A stretch of DNA of 15,546 nt from CAIKOD01 sp035543455. Lineage in GTDB: Archaea > Halobacteriota > Methanomicrobia > Methanomicrobiales > Methanospirillaceae. The position numbers and the translations under genes were made by a program. The notes under the pieces were generated by a model. It was not told the origin of the DNA. It did no database searches and was given only the letters and a program-made list of their open reading frames with translations. Location: NCBI GenBank assembly GCA_035543455.1, contig DATKKE010000041.1, forward strand, positions 1-15,546. Direction: 5' to 3'. Positions 1 through 8,074 of the stretch are shown one piece after another (the stretch's first letter is position 1; each line of letters begins with the position of its first letter).

Positions 1-117
1 TTGCATCCGGGCGGTAATTTTGCGGTCAAGGAATTCAAAAAACAGCGCATATGCTAAAAGGAAGACAAATCCCGGAAAGATGATTACGTATACGATAAGT
101 AACAGCGGATCAATCAT
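1..117 (-). CDS. NuoH/MbhM-like membrane anchor subunit of the second hydrogenase (5' end only)
   Basis: Only the first 39 codons lie in the window; the gene runs off the left edge. The start ATG at 117 overlaps the TGA of the large-subunit gene by four bases. The visible part is one hydrophobic helix (about residues 3-27) followed by DRKITARMQ at residues 31-39. That motif is the hallmark of the NuoH/EchB/HycD family, the membrane subunit that joins the hydrophilic electron-transfer arm to the ion-pumping modules. The same motif appears in EchB of this window (DRKVTARMQ). The family is clear from motif and position; whether the protein is intact cannot be judged. Confidence 0.9.
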   Translation of the reverse strand, partial: MIDPLLLIVYVIIFPGFVFLLAYALFFEFLDRKITARMQ

Positions 118-1298
118 GACTCATCGAGCTTAATCCTGCAGGTGCGATCTCTTTTCCTCAGTTCATCCATGGTAATCACTCCGGCCTTCCGGTCATTCCG
201 GTTCATGACGGCAATCCTTGACGTGCATGAGAGGCAGGGGTCTATTGCCGCCACGATCACCGGTATATCGGCAAGGTTCTGGTTGACCAGGCACATCGCA
301 ACCGACGTCCAGTTTGCGAGCGTCGGAGTGCGGATGTCAACCCGTTCGACCTTATCGGTGCCGTTTGTCCGGATGAAATGCACAACCTCCCCCCGTGGAG
401 CTTCGTAGCGGGATAATATTTCTCCCACCGGAGCGATCTTTGGCGGATTATTTACACGGATCGGCCCTCCGGGGAGGTTTTCCAGGCAATAACGTACGAT
501 CTTTATGCTTTCGAAAAGTTCCCCGATCCGGACACGGGTCCGCCCGTATACATCGCCATTGGTATCAGTTACCACGTTCCAGGGGACTTCCGGGTACGCG
601 AGATAGGGATCGTCTCTCCTGGTGTCGATATCCACGCCGCTTGCCCGGGCCGTCGGTCCCACAGCCCCGAATTTCAATGCCTCCTCCTTTGACATGTGTC
701 CGACACCCTTAAACCGCAGCAGCATTGTCTTCTGGTTGTTTACCATATCCACATATTTTTCAATTCTCTCTTCGAGATTTGGCAGACGTGACAGGGCCTT
801 ATCCACCTGGACGGGAGTAAGGTCGCACCGTACGCCACCTATCTCATTCATTCCATAGTGGACCCGGTTTCCACTCATCTCCTCAAGTGTATCCTGGACT
901 TCCTCCCGGTCCCGCCATGTCCACATGAAAAGTGTGTTAAAGCCAATCTCGTGAGCTGCAACTCCGAGCCACAGCATGTGACTGTGCATCCGCTCGAGCT
1001 CCGCAATAATGGTGCGGATATATTGGGCCCGGGGGGGAATTTCAAGGTGCATAATCTCTTCGATTCCCTTGGCAAAGACCGTTGAATGAGAATGGGAGCA
1101 TATCCCGCAGACCCGTTCCAGCAGGGGGAGGACCCTGATGAAATTACGATTTTCTGCTGCCTTTTCAATTCCCCGGTGGTTGTAGGAGAGATCCAGTTCG
1201 AGACGGATAATTTTCTCACCGTCAGCAATAACCCTGAAATTTACCGGTTCTTTGAGGGCGGGGTGCTGGGGCCCGATGGGGATGATTACTTCAGGCAT
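114..1298 (-). CDS. [NiFe] hydrogenase large (catalytic) subunit, MbhL/NuoD-like
   Basis: A 394-residue catalytic subunit of a group 4 membrane-bound [NiFe] hydrogenase, homologous to the 49-kDa NuoD subunit of complex I. The four nickel-binding cysteines are present: RVCGICSHSH near the N-terminus (C64, C67) and DPCLSC near the C-terminus (C355, C358). It should therefore make or use H2 rather than reduce a quinone-like carrier. N-terminal GPQHPALKEP is typical of the family. About 33 residues follow DPCLSCTSR, resembling the tail that a maturation endopeptidase removes in HycE-type subunits (known for E. coli HycE; inferred here). The start directly follows the TGA of the NuoC-like gene with no gap, and a GGGGAGAAG ribosome site lies upstream. 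Its stop overlaps the NuoH-like start. Confidence 0.94.
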   Translation of the reverse strand: MPEVIIPIGPQHPALKEPVNFRVIADGEKIIRLELDLSYNHRGIEKAAENRNFIRVLPLLERVCGICSHSHSTVFAKGIEEIMHLEIPPRAQYIRTIIAELERMHSHMLWLGVAAHEIGFNTLFMWTWRDREEVQDTLEEMSGNRVHYGMNEIGGVRCDLTPVQVDKALSRLPNLEERIEKYVDMVNNQKTMLLRFKGVGHMSKEEALKFGAVGPTARASGVDIDTRRDDPYLAYPEVPWNVVTDTNGDVYGRTRVRIGELFESIKIVRYCLENLPGGPIRVNNPPKIAPVGEILSRYEAPRGEVVHFIRTNGTDKVERVDIRTPTLANWTSVAMCLVNQNLADIPVIVAAIDPCLSCTSRIAVMNRNDRKAGVITMDELRKRDRTCRIKLDES

Positions 1299-1775
1299 TC
1301 AGATCTTCTCCCCTTTTATACCCCCGTAGAATGTATCGGGACCTTTTTCCCAGTCTTTCCTTAAAGGGAATTCATCCGCCGGCCAGTCCTCGTTCAGGAT
1401 GATTCTCTTCATGTTGGGATTCCCCTTGAAGAAGATACCGAACAGGTCATGGATCTGCCGTTCATAGATACCTGCCGGGAGAAGATCCGACATCGATTCG
1501 GTTTCAGGCTTTTCGCGCGGGAGTCCGGTGGCAAGTGAAATGACCATTTGATGAGGGCCGGTGAGGTGGTAAATAAGTTCGAATGTATCGCCATTATCGG
1601 CGGTGCTCATCGTTATCAGGCGATCACATCCGAGCGGACCCATCACTAATGAAACAGCTTTCCTGGTCATTTCCTGGGCTATTGCAACCCTGATCCTGTT
1701 GTAACGGACCAGTTCGGCAGTTCCAATTCCCTTCATCATTTCCTGTACCGCGTCAATAGATATCAGCTGGTTCAT
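1299..1775 (-). CDS. NuoC/MbhK-like hydrogenase subunit (complex I 30-kDa type)
   Basis: A 158-residue homologue of the complex I 30-kDa subunit, part of the hydrophilic arm that holds the large subunit against the small subunit. The signature IHDLFGIFFKGNPNMKR is followed by NEDWPADEFPLRKDW, close to the complete NuoC signature (ERE..DLFGI...GHP...PLRKD). EchD in this window lacks the PLRKDW part, so this second complex is more complex I-like in this subunit. The gene overlaps the NuoB-like gene by four bases and abuts the large-subunit gene, so it should be translated as part of one operon. It has no cofactor site of its own. Confidence 0.92.
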   Translation of the reverse strand: MNQLISIDAVQEMMKGIGTAELVRYNRIRVAIAQEMTRKAVSLVMGPLGCDRLITMSTADNGDTFELIYHLTGPHQMVISLATGLPREKPETESMSDLLPAGIYERQIHDLFGIFFKGNPNMKRIILNEDWPADEFPLRKDWEKGPDTFYGGIKGEKI

Positions 1776-2305
1776 CGGGTCACTTCCCCCTCATTATTAT
1801 CAATTTTTGGTAATTCACGGCCTTTTTTCCGGCGCCATTCCTTCCCACCGTGTAAAGCATCTTCCTTTATGAGGTTTAAGCACGCCACAACCGCATTGAT
1901 GATTTCGTCGGGACGAGGCGGGCAGCCGGCAACATAGATATCAACCGGGACGACACGTTCCACGCTAGCCATCATATGGTACAGACCATGGAATACCCCA
2001 GCCGAGGCACCGCACGCCCCCATGGCAATTACATATTTGGGTTCCGGGATCTGTTCCCATACACGGCGGAGACGGGATGCCTGCTTCAGGGTGATATTCC
2101 CCGTGATAATCAGGATGTCTGCATGACGGGGTGACCCCTTCGCCAGGATACCGAAACGTTCGATGTCAAAACGGGGCATCAGGCAGGCAATTATCTCAAT
2201 ATCGCACGCGTTACATGCTCCGCTGTTAAAAATTGTAACCCAGGGGGATTTTATCCGGGCCCAGGTAACCAGGCGCTGGTTGAACGTACCTGAAGATGTT
2301 GCCAT
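1772..2305 (-). CDS. [NiFe] hydrogenase small subunit, MbhJ/NuoB-like
   Basis: A 177-residue small subunit carrying the proximal [4Fe-4S] cluster that passes electrons between ferredoxin-side clusters and the [NiFe] site. All four cluster ligands are visible: CNAC (C31, C34), GACG (C98) and AGCPPRP (C128). The core matches EchC in this window, with about 12 extra residues at the N-terminus and a charged C-terminal tail of roughly 30 residues (KEWRRKKGRELPK region). The start ATG shares its A with the TAA stop of the upstream 42-residue gene (TAATG). The gene overlaps the NuoC-like gene by four bases. Confidence 0.94.
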   Translation of the reverse strand: MATSSGTFNQRLVTWARIKSPWVTIFNSGACNACDIEIIACLMPRFDIERFGILAKGSPRHADILIITGNITLKQASRLRRVWEQIPEPKYVIAMGACGASAGVFHGLYHMMASVERVVPVDIYVAGCPPRPDEIINAVVACLNLIKEDALHGGKEWRRKKGRELPKIDNNEGEVTR

Positions 2306-2433
2306 TATGCAGAATTACCTCCACGACCCCATATTAAACCGTTCTTCGGGGCATCTCCCCCCCCTTTTTCTTTAAAACATGAATAAATTTCGCTATACAC
2401 CTTCCTTCTGCCGATATCCACTAAAATTGTCAT
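2305..2433 (-). CDS. Unrecognised 42-residue protein inside the hydrogenase operon
   Basis: I do not recognise this protein. The proposed start ATG at 2433 overlaps the TGA of the NuoA-like gene (ATGA), has a strong ribosome site just upstream (GAGGTGGGAG), and the TAA stop overlaps the ATG of the small-subunit gene (TAATG). The frame could be opened further upstream, but the coupled start is much more convincing. The product is hydrophilic, with no membrane segment or CxxC motif: MTILVDIGRRKVYSEIYSCF, then a KEKGGGD linker and a glycine/asparagine-rich end. One cysteine is present. An A5-G8 homopolymer run lies in the middle (2357-2369 on the plus strand). Context suggests a small accessory or assembly subunit of the second hydrogenase; function is unknown. 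The alternative is a chance frame bridging two genes. Confidence 0.6.
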   Translation of the reverse strand: MTILVDIGRRKVYSEIYSCFKEKGGGDAPKNGLIWGRGGNSA

Positions 2434-2774
2434 TGCTCCCACCTCAAAACGGTGACCGCAACTGCCACTATGGCAAGATAACCGAGAGTAGCCCATAACG
2501 GTGCATCCGGGGGGGCAATCACGAGAAACAGCGCAGCCACATGCACGACGGTGAAGAACAAGGCAACATAGAAGAACTGGTAGCCGGGTCTGTATGCTTG
2601 TGCTTCCGCAACTTCACCTCCGACATAGGGCATGGATTTATTTACGGATCTGTTGAAGGGTGGAGCAATTTTACCGGACCAGACATAGAGGAGGTATCCT
2701 GCAGCGAGGGCGCAGATAATGATGATGACCGGGGAGGTAAGAATTTGTTCCGGGGTCAATTGGGATTCCCCCAT
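2430..2774 (-). CDS. NuoA/MbhI-like small membrane subunit
   Basis: A 114-residue membrane protein with three hydrophobic segments (about residues 15-30, 68-86 and 93-109). The stretch SMPYVGGEVAEAQAYRPGYQ followed by FFYVALFFTVVHVAALFL lines up with the NuoA/complex I chain 3 pattern (Y.CGE.P...A...F...FY..AL.F..FD.E), although the cysteine and last acidic residues are not kept. The start is uncertain. ATG at 2774 overlaps the previous gene by 19 bases and has no clear ribosome site. A TTG at 2759 would give the four-base overlap used elsewhere in this operon and has GGGGAA upstream. Part of the membrane arm near the connection to the peripheral arm, by homology. Confidence 0.82.
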   Translation of the reverse strand: MGESQLTPEQILTSPVIIIICALAAGYLLYVWSGKIAPPFNRSVNKSMPYVGGEVAEAQAYRPGYQFFYVALFFTVVHVAALFLVIAPPDAPLWATLGYLAIVAVAVTVLRWEQ

Positions 2775-4231
2775 GTGAAGAGTTGTGCGCCTGCATGTGA
2801 GATCCAGTCGAATGACTCGGGAAAAAGTCCGAAATAAACGGTGATTATTGCCAGGAGTACAATTGCCGACATAACCATGACCGGAATTGTTTGGGAATTT
2901 TCCAAGGATACGCCTCCGGGATCGTTTCCTTTCCCTTTGAAGATAATAGTCGAGAGTATCGGTACATAGTAGCCCAGTGAAATTGCACTGTTCACGGCAA
3001 GGATCAGGGCGAGGATGAATCCGCTGAGTAACGATGTAACCATTCCCGCCTGTTCAAGGAGCAGCTTGCCAAGGAACCCACAGGTAAACGGCACCCCGAT
3101 TAACCCGAATACAAAGATTACCAACGATATCCCGAGAAGAGGGTAACGGGCGCCAAGCCCCCTCATTTTCGACGTCTCCGGAGACCCGGCACTTGTTGCA
3201 AATGCATCTGCCGTCAGGAATGCCCCGCTTTTCGTCAGTGAATAGGCGATCGCGTAATAGAGCCCGGCTATGTATCCCAATGGCAGGTTATATATCATCC
3301 CGATTCCGAAGCCCAGGAAAATATAACCCATCTGGGCAATGCTCGAGTATGCGAGGGCATAACGGAGTTCCGCCTGGTTCAGGGCCAGCAGGTTACCTAC
3401 CGTCATGGTCAGTACCGCAAAAAACGTGACGACCAGGCCGAGGTCAAATGGCAGGTTCAGACTGGCAGGTAGCGCCGAAAGGGACAGGAACAGTGCTATA
3501 AGCACTCCTGTTTTCGTCGCCCCAACCATGATGACGGTGATTCCGGACGGGGCCCGGGCATATGCTTCGGGCAACCATGTGTGCAGGGGAATAATGGCAA
3601 GTTTTACCCCGTAACCAAGAATGATCAGGACACCGGCGATCAAAACAATCACCTGGTTTGCACCGGCAAGCGCACGAGGGAGCTCGGTTATTGAGAGCGT
3701 ATGACCAAGGAAAAACAGAATTGAGATGCCAAGAAGGGCGGTAATAGTTCCGGCCACACCCTGGATCAGATATTTTATCGCCGATGAAAGCGACGCCCTG
3801 TCCTGCCGGTACCGGTATGCGACAAGCGCATATACCGGGATTGCGGACAGTTCGACCATAACGAAAATGGTGAAGAGATCTGTCGCAAATCCGACGGCTG
3901 TTGCCCCTGCAAGCGCGAACAGGAACAGTGGATAATAAAGATGGACCGGGCCTTCGGGATCGATACTGCCCTGGGATGCCCAGGCAGCTACTGCGCCAAT
4001 CCCGGTAATGAGAAGCCCGCCGGTAATGCCGATAAAAGAAATATTAACGAATATCGTGTGCCGCAATATGACTGAAAAGAGAAGGGCGAAAGCGAAAAGC
4101 AACCAGATTGCCGTAAGAGTTCCACTTATGGAGCGAATCCGGGAAGGTAGCGAACGGCTGACAAAATAGATTACACAACCACCGATCGCGATGTACAGGG
4201 GGACATAGAGGGTAAGGTCCGACAGTATCAC
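2756..4231 (-). CDS. Antiporter-like subunit, NuoN/MrpD/MbhH family
   Basis: A 491-residue, highly hydrophobic protein of the proton-conducting membrane transporter family (NuoL/M/N, MrpA/D). The ion-path residues are in place: Glu in FVMVELSAIPVYAL (E127), Lys in GVKLAIIPLHTWLPEA (K210), Lys in GATKTGV (K240) and the late-helix Lys in GFLGKLLLEQ. The length fits a single 14-helix module like NuoN or MrpD. It overlaps the fused double-antiporter gene upstream by four bases. Together with that protein it gives the complex three antiporter modules, the number found in complex I and Hyf rather than the single one of Ech. Whether the ion is H+ or Na+ cannot be read from the sequence. Confidence 0.93.
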   Translation of the reverse strand: MILSDLTLYVPLYIAIGGCVIYFVSRSLPSRIRSISGTLTAIWLLFAFALLFSVILRHTIFVNISFIGITGGLLITGIGAVAAWASQGSIDPEGPVHLYYPLFLFALAGATAVGFATDLFTIFVMVELSAIPVYALVAYRYRQDRASLSSAIKYLIQGVAGTITALLGISILFFLGHTLSITELPRALAGANQVIVLIAGVLIILGYGVKLAIIPLHTWLPEAYARAPSGITVIMVGATKTGVLIALFLSLSALPASLNLPFDLGLVVTFFAVLTMTVGNLLALNQAELRYALAYSSIAQMGYIFLGFGIGMIYNLPLGYIAGLYYAIAYSLTKSGAFLTADAFATSAGSPETSKMRGLGARYPLLGISLVIFVFGLIGVPFTCGFLGKLLLEQAGMVTSLLSGFILALILAVNSAISLGYYVPILSTIIFKGKGNDPGGVSLENSQTIPVMVMSAIVLLAIITVYFGLFPESFDWISHAGAQLFTWGNPN

Positions 4232-7200
4232 AGGCCCACCCCGATGAGAATAACGGTCATGAACGCGATTATCACGCCACCGAAGACGGCAATGTTCCAG
4301 TTAACATCCCTGTTTTCCATACCCATGGCTAATTTTCCGGCAAGAAACAGGCTGGTTGCAACCGATACCGCATATCCATAGATTTTTGCACACACTCCCT
4401 GGAGGACCTCCGCAAAACTTATAAGACCATGCGCGAGGCCAACGTACGCGATATCAAAGTCTTTTAACGTTGTATCATGTGGTTCAAGCCATTTTCTCCC
4501 TATTACATAGAAGAACAGCAACGCAGCCCCCAGTACAAGACCTGCACCGAACAACGGGGCAGGGGCATATGCCTGGAAGGTCGTCGGGTAAGGCAGGATG
4601 GCATAGAGGATATCAGGGAATATCCCAATCAGGATACACAAGAGAGCGGCACCCAGCATTCCGGCCTGCATAAGGAACGGAGGGTCAGAGGCTTTTGTAT
4701 CGCCGGGTCTTAAAAAAGCAAAATACCCGAGTTTCAGGAACGACAGGAATGTACCGAAGGAAGCAATTTCAAGAAGAACCCATAACCAGATGTTTGCCTC
4801 TTCGGCTGCCATAAGTACCATTCCTTTCGAGACGAAGCCGTTGAGAAACGGGACACCGGAGATCGAAAACGCAGCGACCCAGAATACAAATGCCGTGACG
4901 GGCATCTTTTTCTGCAGGCCTCCTACACGGCTCAGGGTATTTTCACCTGTTTTCCAGATGATGACGCCGATGGCCATGAAAAGGAGCGTCTTATAGAGGA
5001 TATTATTAAACATATGCGCCATTCCCCCGTCAAAGCCGAGCTGCCCGATTCCGGATGCTGCACCGAACCATCCCAGGATGCCCACACCCGCCACCATGTA
5101 ACCGACCTGTGAAATGATGTGATACGACAGGAGACGCCGCATATCATTCTGGAGCAATGCGAATGTCACACCGTAAACCGCCATCAGGGCTCCCATGAAG
5201 GCAATATACTCGGTCCCGGGTTGGGCACGTGCAAGGAGATATACCGCTGCTTTTGTTGTATAAACGCATAAAAAGACGCTGGCGACAAAATTTGCCCGCG
5301 GATAGGCGTCCGGAAGCCAGGTGTGGAGCGGAATGAACGCAACATTCACCCCGATACCAAGCACGATCAGGACCGATGCCCATAGCTGGTACGTGGCTGC
5401 GGGAATCCCGGCCAGTGAACCGACAATGGGAGAACCTCCTCCAATAAACAGGAGGGCAATCCCTGCGGCCAGTAGAGCGCCGCCAAGCCCATGGAACAGG
5501 AAGTACCGGTACCCCGCCCCGATTGCTTCTCCGCGTTCCTGCCAGATCAGGAATGTCGAGGTGATCGCCATCACCTCCCAGAAGATAAGAAGGGCAATCC
5601 AGTCCCCGGCAAAAACAACCCCGAGTGAGGCAGCAGCATAGATAAGGGCGAAGAGATGGAGACGGGGTGGGGCTACTGCCGCGGCATAGAGAATGGCAAG
5701 GAATGTGATGATTGCAAAAATCAGCCCTGTCAGGTATGAAAGGCTGTCAACCCGCAGAAGGAACAGCGTGTACCCCATGAACGGTACGGTCCATTGCACT
5801 ACGCCGGCGGCCGCCTGGCCTGAAAGATAACCTCCCGGAAGAAGCAGGACGTCGATAAGCGCAATACCGCCTAGCCCGATCAACCCGGCCTGCCGTGCCC
5901 GCCCTTTTAGGATCAATACGAGCGGAGTGCCGATGAGGAATATCAGGAACGGGGGAATTGTGTTGCCTATACTGATCGTACCGGAAACGAGAAGTGCGGT
6001 TTTGGTCGCCTGAGCTGCCACCTGGGCACAGAGACCGAACGGGCTGAACGGTACGACCGTCCAGAGTCCGAGAATAAGTGCGCCGGCCACAGTGACGAGA
6101 GTCGGGCCGAGAAGTGTCCACCGGACCTCAGGCGTTTCATATTCGGAAGGCTGGAAAAATGCCCGGATAATGACAGGAAGGAAATATGCGAGGTTCAGGA
6201 CACTTCCAAGCACGAGGACGAGAAGAATCCACCAGTCACCCGGGTTTCCCGCACCGATGCCGAGAGACAGGTAGTATTTGGCAATGAACCCTGCCATGGG
6301 AGGGAGTCCGGCCATGCTCAGCGTCGCAAGGGTAAACGCGGCAAATTCCCAGGGCATTTTCCTGCCGATCCCGTCAAGCTGGGAGATCTTCGTCTTCCCT
6401 GTCTCCACCGCCACGGATCCTGCGACAAAAAACATTGCCAGTTTGCCGAACGCATGCGCGGTGAATGCAAATGTAGCCCCGATAACTGCTGCCGCCCTTC
6501 CTGCTTCGGAAACTCCGGAGATTCCCGGGGGCAGGAGAACCGCCGCACCGAGGATCATGTAACTGAGCTGACTCACGGTTGAGTACGCGAGCCGTAGTTT
6601 GAAATCGTCCTGGAGCAGGGCGAGGAGGGATCCGACAACGATGGTAACCACGGCCGCAGCGATAACGAGGTACTGCAGGCCGAGGGAGACCATCAGATCC
6701 GGACCGTAAAGGTACATAATCAGCCTGAAAAGCCCGAAAACGCCGGTATTTACGACGGCCACCGCATGGAGAAGCCCGCTTACGGGAGTCGGTGCGATCA
6801 TGGCACTCGGGAGCCACCCGTGCAGCGGGACAAGTGCTGCCTTGACGCCGAAGCCGGCCATAAGAAGGAGGAAACCGAGGCGGGCAAACTCAGGGGCCAT
6901 AGACGCAATGCCCGGGTTTCCTCCCGGAATAAAATCAATGGCGTTTCCCATGGCGAGCAGGCTCATCATACCTGCAAGAATGGCTACTCCTCCCGACTGG
7001 GTATAAATCAGGTATTTCCGGCCGGCGGCAAGTGCCTGCGCAGTCTCGCTATGGGCTACGAGAGGGTACGCTGCAATTGCAAGGATTTCATAAAACAGGA
7101 AGAGTGCAAAAAGATTGGAAGATAGTGCCACCCCCATCGTGGCCCCGATGCATATTGCGAAAGCGGTATAATAACGGGTCTGGGCGTGTTCTTTTAAGCC

Positions 7201-7515
7201 ACGCATATAGCCGATATTATAAATTGTTGTTAATATCCAGAGAAAAGAGGCAATGACAGCGAACAGGAGGGCGAGTGCATCTGCCGTAAACTGGAGCGAA
7301 AGTCCCGGCAGTACGACGAGCGGCGGCGTGGTTACCGGTTGCTGTGCAAATGCCGATGGGAGGACCATCAGGCAGACTCCAAACGTCAGGACTGCGGAAA
7401 GAAACGACGCGGCTTCCCGGGCATTGGGCCTTTTATGAAGGAATATTATCGCAAAGGAACCAAAAAAGGGCATTACGACAATAAATACGAGCATCCAGGG
7501 CTGAACATTCATCAA
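4228..7515 (-). CDS. Fused double antiporter subunit (two NuoL/M/MrpD-like modules in one chain)
   Basis: A 1095-residue membrane protein, about twice the length of a normal NuoM/MrpD subunit, holding two complete antiporter modules in one frame. Module 1 (about 1-500) has E143 in LFYEILAIAAYP, K225 in GVKAALVPLHGWLP, and K413 in GFIAKYYL. Module 2 (about 515-1010) has E647 in IFWEVMAIT, the helix-7 motif GVNVAFIPLHTWLPDA where Asn724 stands in place of the expected Lys, K755 in TTKAAVYLLAR, and K897 in GFVSKGM. A tail of about 85 residues carries further helices (around 1010-1030 and 1075-1095). The double module replaces what are separate genes in complex I. The start at 7515 overlaps the NuoK-like gene by four bases. 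Fusion by sequencing error is unlikely, since a linker and full modules are both in frame. Confidence 0.93.
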   Translation of the reverse strand: MMNVQPWMLVFIVVMPFFGSFAIIFLHKRPNAREAASFLSAVLTFGVCLMVLPSAFAQQPVTTPPLVVLPGLSLQFTADALALLFAVIASFLWILTTIYNIGYMRGLKEHAQTRYYTAFAICIGATMGVALSSNLFALFLFYEILAIAAYPLVAHSETAQALAAGRKYLIYTQSGGVAILAGMMSLLAMGNAIDFIPGGNPGIASMAPEFARLGFLLLMAGFGVKAALVPLHGWLPSAMIAPTPVSGLLHAVAVVNTGVFGLFRLIMYLYGPDLMVSLGLQYLVIAAAVVTIVVGSLLALLQDDFKLRLAYSTVSQLSYMILGAAVLLPPGISGVSEAGRAAAVIGATFAFTAHAFGKLAMFFVAGSVAVETGKTKISQLDGIGRKMPWEFAAFTLATLSMAGLPPMAGFIAKYYLSLGIGAGNPGDWWILLVLVLGSVLNLAYFLPVIIRAFFQPSEYETPEVRWTLLGPTLVTVAGALILGLWTVVPFSPFGLCAQVAAQATKTALLVSGTISIGNTIPPFLIFLIGTPLVLILKGRARQAGLIGLGGIALIDVLLLPGGYLSGQAAAGVVQWTVPFMGYTLFLLRVDSLSYLTGLIFAIITFLAILYAAAVAPPRLHLFALIYAAASLGVVFAGDWIALLIFWEVMAITSTFLIWQERGEAIGAGYRYFLFHGLGGALLAAGIALLFIGGGSPIVGSLAGIPAATYQLWASVLIVLGIGVNVAFIPLHTWLPDAYPRANFVASVFLCVYTTKAAVYLLARAQPGTEYIAFMGALMAVYGVTFALLQNDMRRLLSYHIISQVGYMVAGVGILGWFGAASGIGQLGFDGGMAHMFNNILYKTLLFMAIGVIIWKTGENTLSRVGGLQKKMPVTAFVFWVAAFSISGVPFLNGFVSKGMVLMAAEEANIWLWVLLEIASFGTFLSFLKLGYFAFLRPGDTKASDPPFLMQAGMLGAALLCILIGIFPDILYAILPYPTTFQAYAPAPLFGAGLVLGAALLFFYVIGRKWLEPHDTTLKDFDIAYVGLAHGLISFAEVLQGVCAKIYGYAVSVATSLFLAGKLAMGMENRDVNWNIAVFGGVIIAFMTVILIGVGL

Positions 7516-7835
7516 TTCCCACCTCCCTGGAGAATCTCGGAAAGGCGTGTATAATCAAACGTGTTCCAGAGCCGCCGGATGAGGATAGCCAGTGAAAGTG
7601 CTACCCCGGTAACAACCGCCTCGATGGCGATGATAATGAACACAACCGTCTGCGACGTACCCAAATCCCCGGAAAGATATCCGCCAAGGATAAAAACAAG
7701 GCAAACGGATTTTTCGATAAACTGGAGCCCCATGACCAGTTTGATCAGATGACTGCGGGAGATGAGCCCCATCAGGCCCACCGCAAAAAGTGCTGCTGCA
7801 ATAACAAAGATAAGGAGAGATCCGGATGCGATCAC
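7512..7835 (-). CDS. NuoK/MrpC/MbhG-like membrane subunit
   Basis: A 107-residue protein with three predicted membrane helices (about 6-24, 30-52 and 64-87), the usual size and topology of NuoK/MrpC. The two buried glutamates that are functionally important in NuoK are kept: E41 in GLQFIEKSV and E72 in IAIEAVVTGVAL. It sits between the NuoJ-like pair and the antiporter modules, as NuoJ-K-L do in complex I operons, and overlaps both neighbours by four bases. Its role is part of the ion path in the membrane arm, by homology. Confidence 0.92.
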   Translation of the reverse strand: MIASGSLLIFVIAAALFAVGLMGLISRSHLIKLVMGLQFIEKSVCLVFILGGYLSGDLGTSQTVVFIIIAIEAVVTGVALSLAILIRRLWNTFDYTRLSEILQGGGN

Positions 7836-8074
7836 GGGTGCCTCCTCCTTACCGTACCGGGCCCGAGGAGCAGGAGTATGGAGAAAACCCCTGCCAGCAG
7901 GATAAAGCCCTGAAGGATCGCCTCAAGGGTGCGGCTTTTCCACATCACTGCACCGATCGGGATTGCCTGAGGTGGTACGGGTGGCCAAACCATACTGGCA
8001 GGGGCCATTGCGGTGATAAAAAGGATAACAAAAGCCATTCCAAAAAATATCGCACATACAGTCTTTCGGTTCAT
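7832..8074 (-). CDS. MbhE/NuoJ C-terminal-like small membrane subunit
   Basis: An 80-residue protein with two hydrophobic segments (about 6-26 and 50-71). The stretch GAVMWKSRTLEAILQGFILLAG resembles the MbhE / MrpA C-terminal-region pattern (AVVWDYRGLDTLFE...), in which an acidic residue lies at the start of a helix. It is coupled to the 87-residue gene upstream and the NuoK-like gene downstream by four-base overlaps. With its upstream partner it probably forms the split equivalent of NuoJ. Assignment rests on pattern, size and position. Confidence 0.8.
   Translation of the reverse strand: MNRKTVCAIFFGMAFVILFITAMAPASMVWPPVPPQAIPIGAVMWKSRTLEAILQGFILLAGVFSILLLLGPGTVRRRHP

Noticed and set aside
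5321..7125. Several plus-strand and minus-strand open frames of 60-147 codons inside the fused antiporter gene.
   Set aside because: They are shadows of a gene with strong family motifs along its full length; their products are rich in Arg, Pro and Ser, as expected for off-frame reading of GC-rich DNA.
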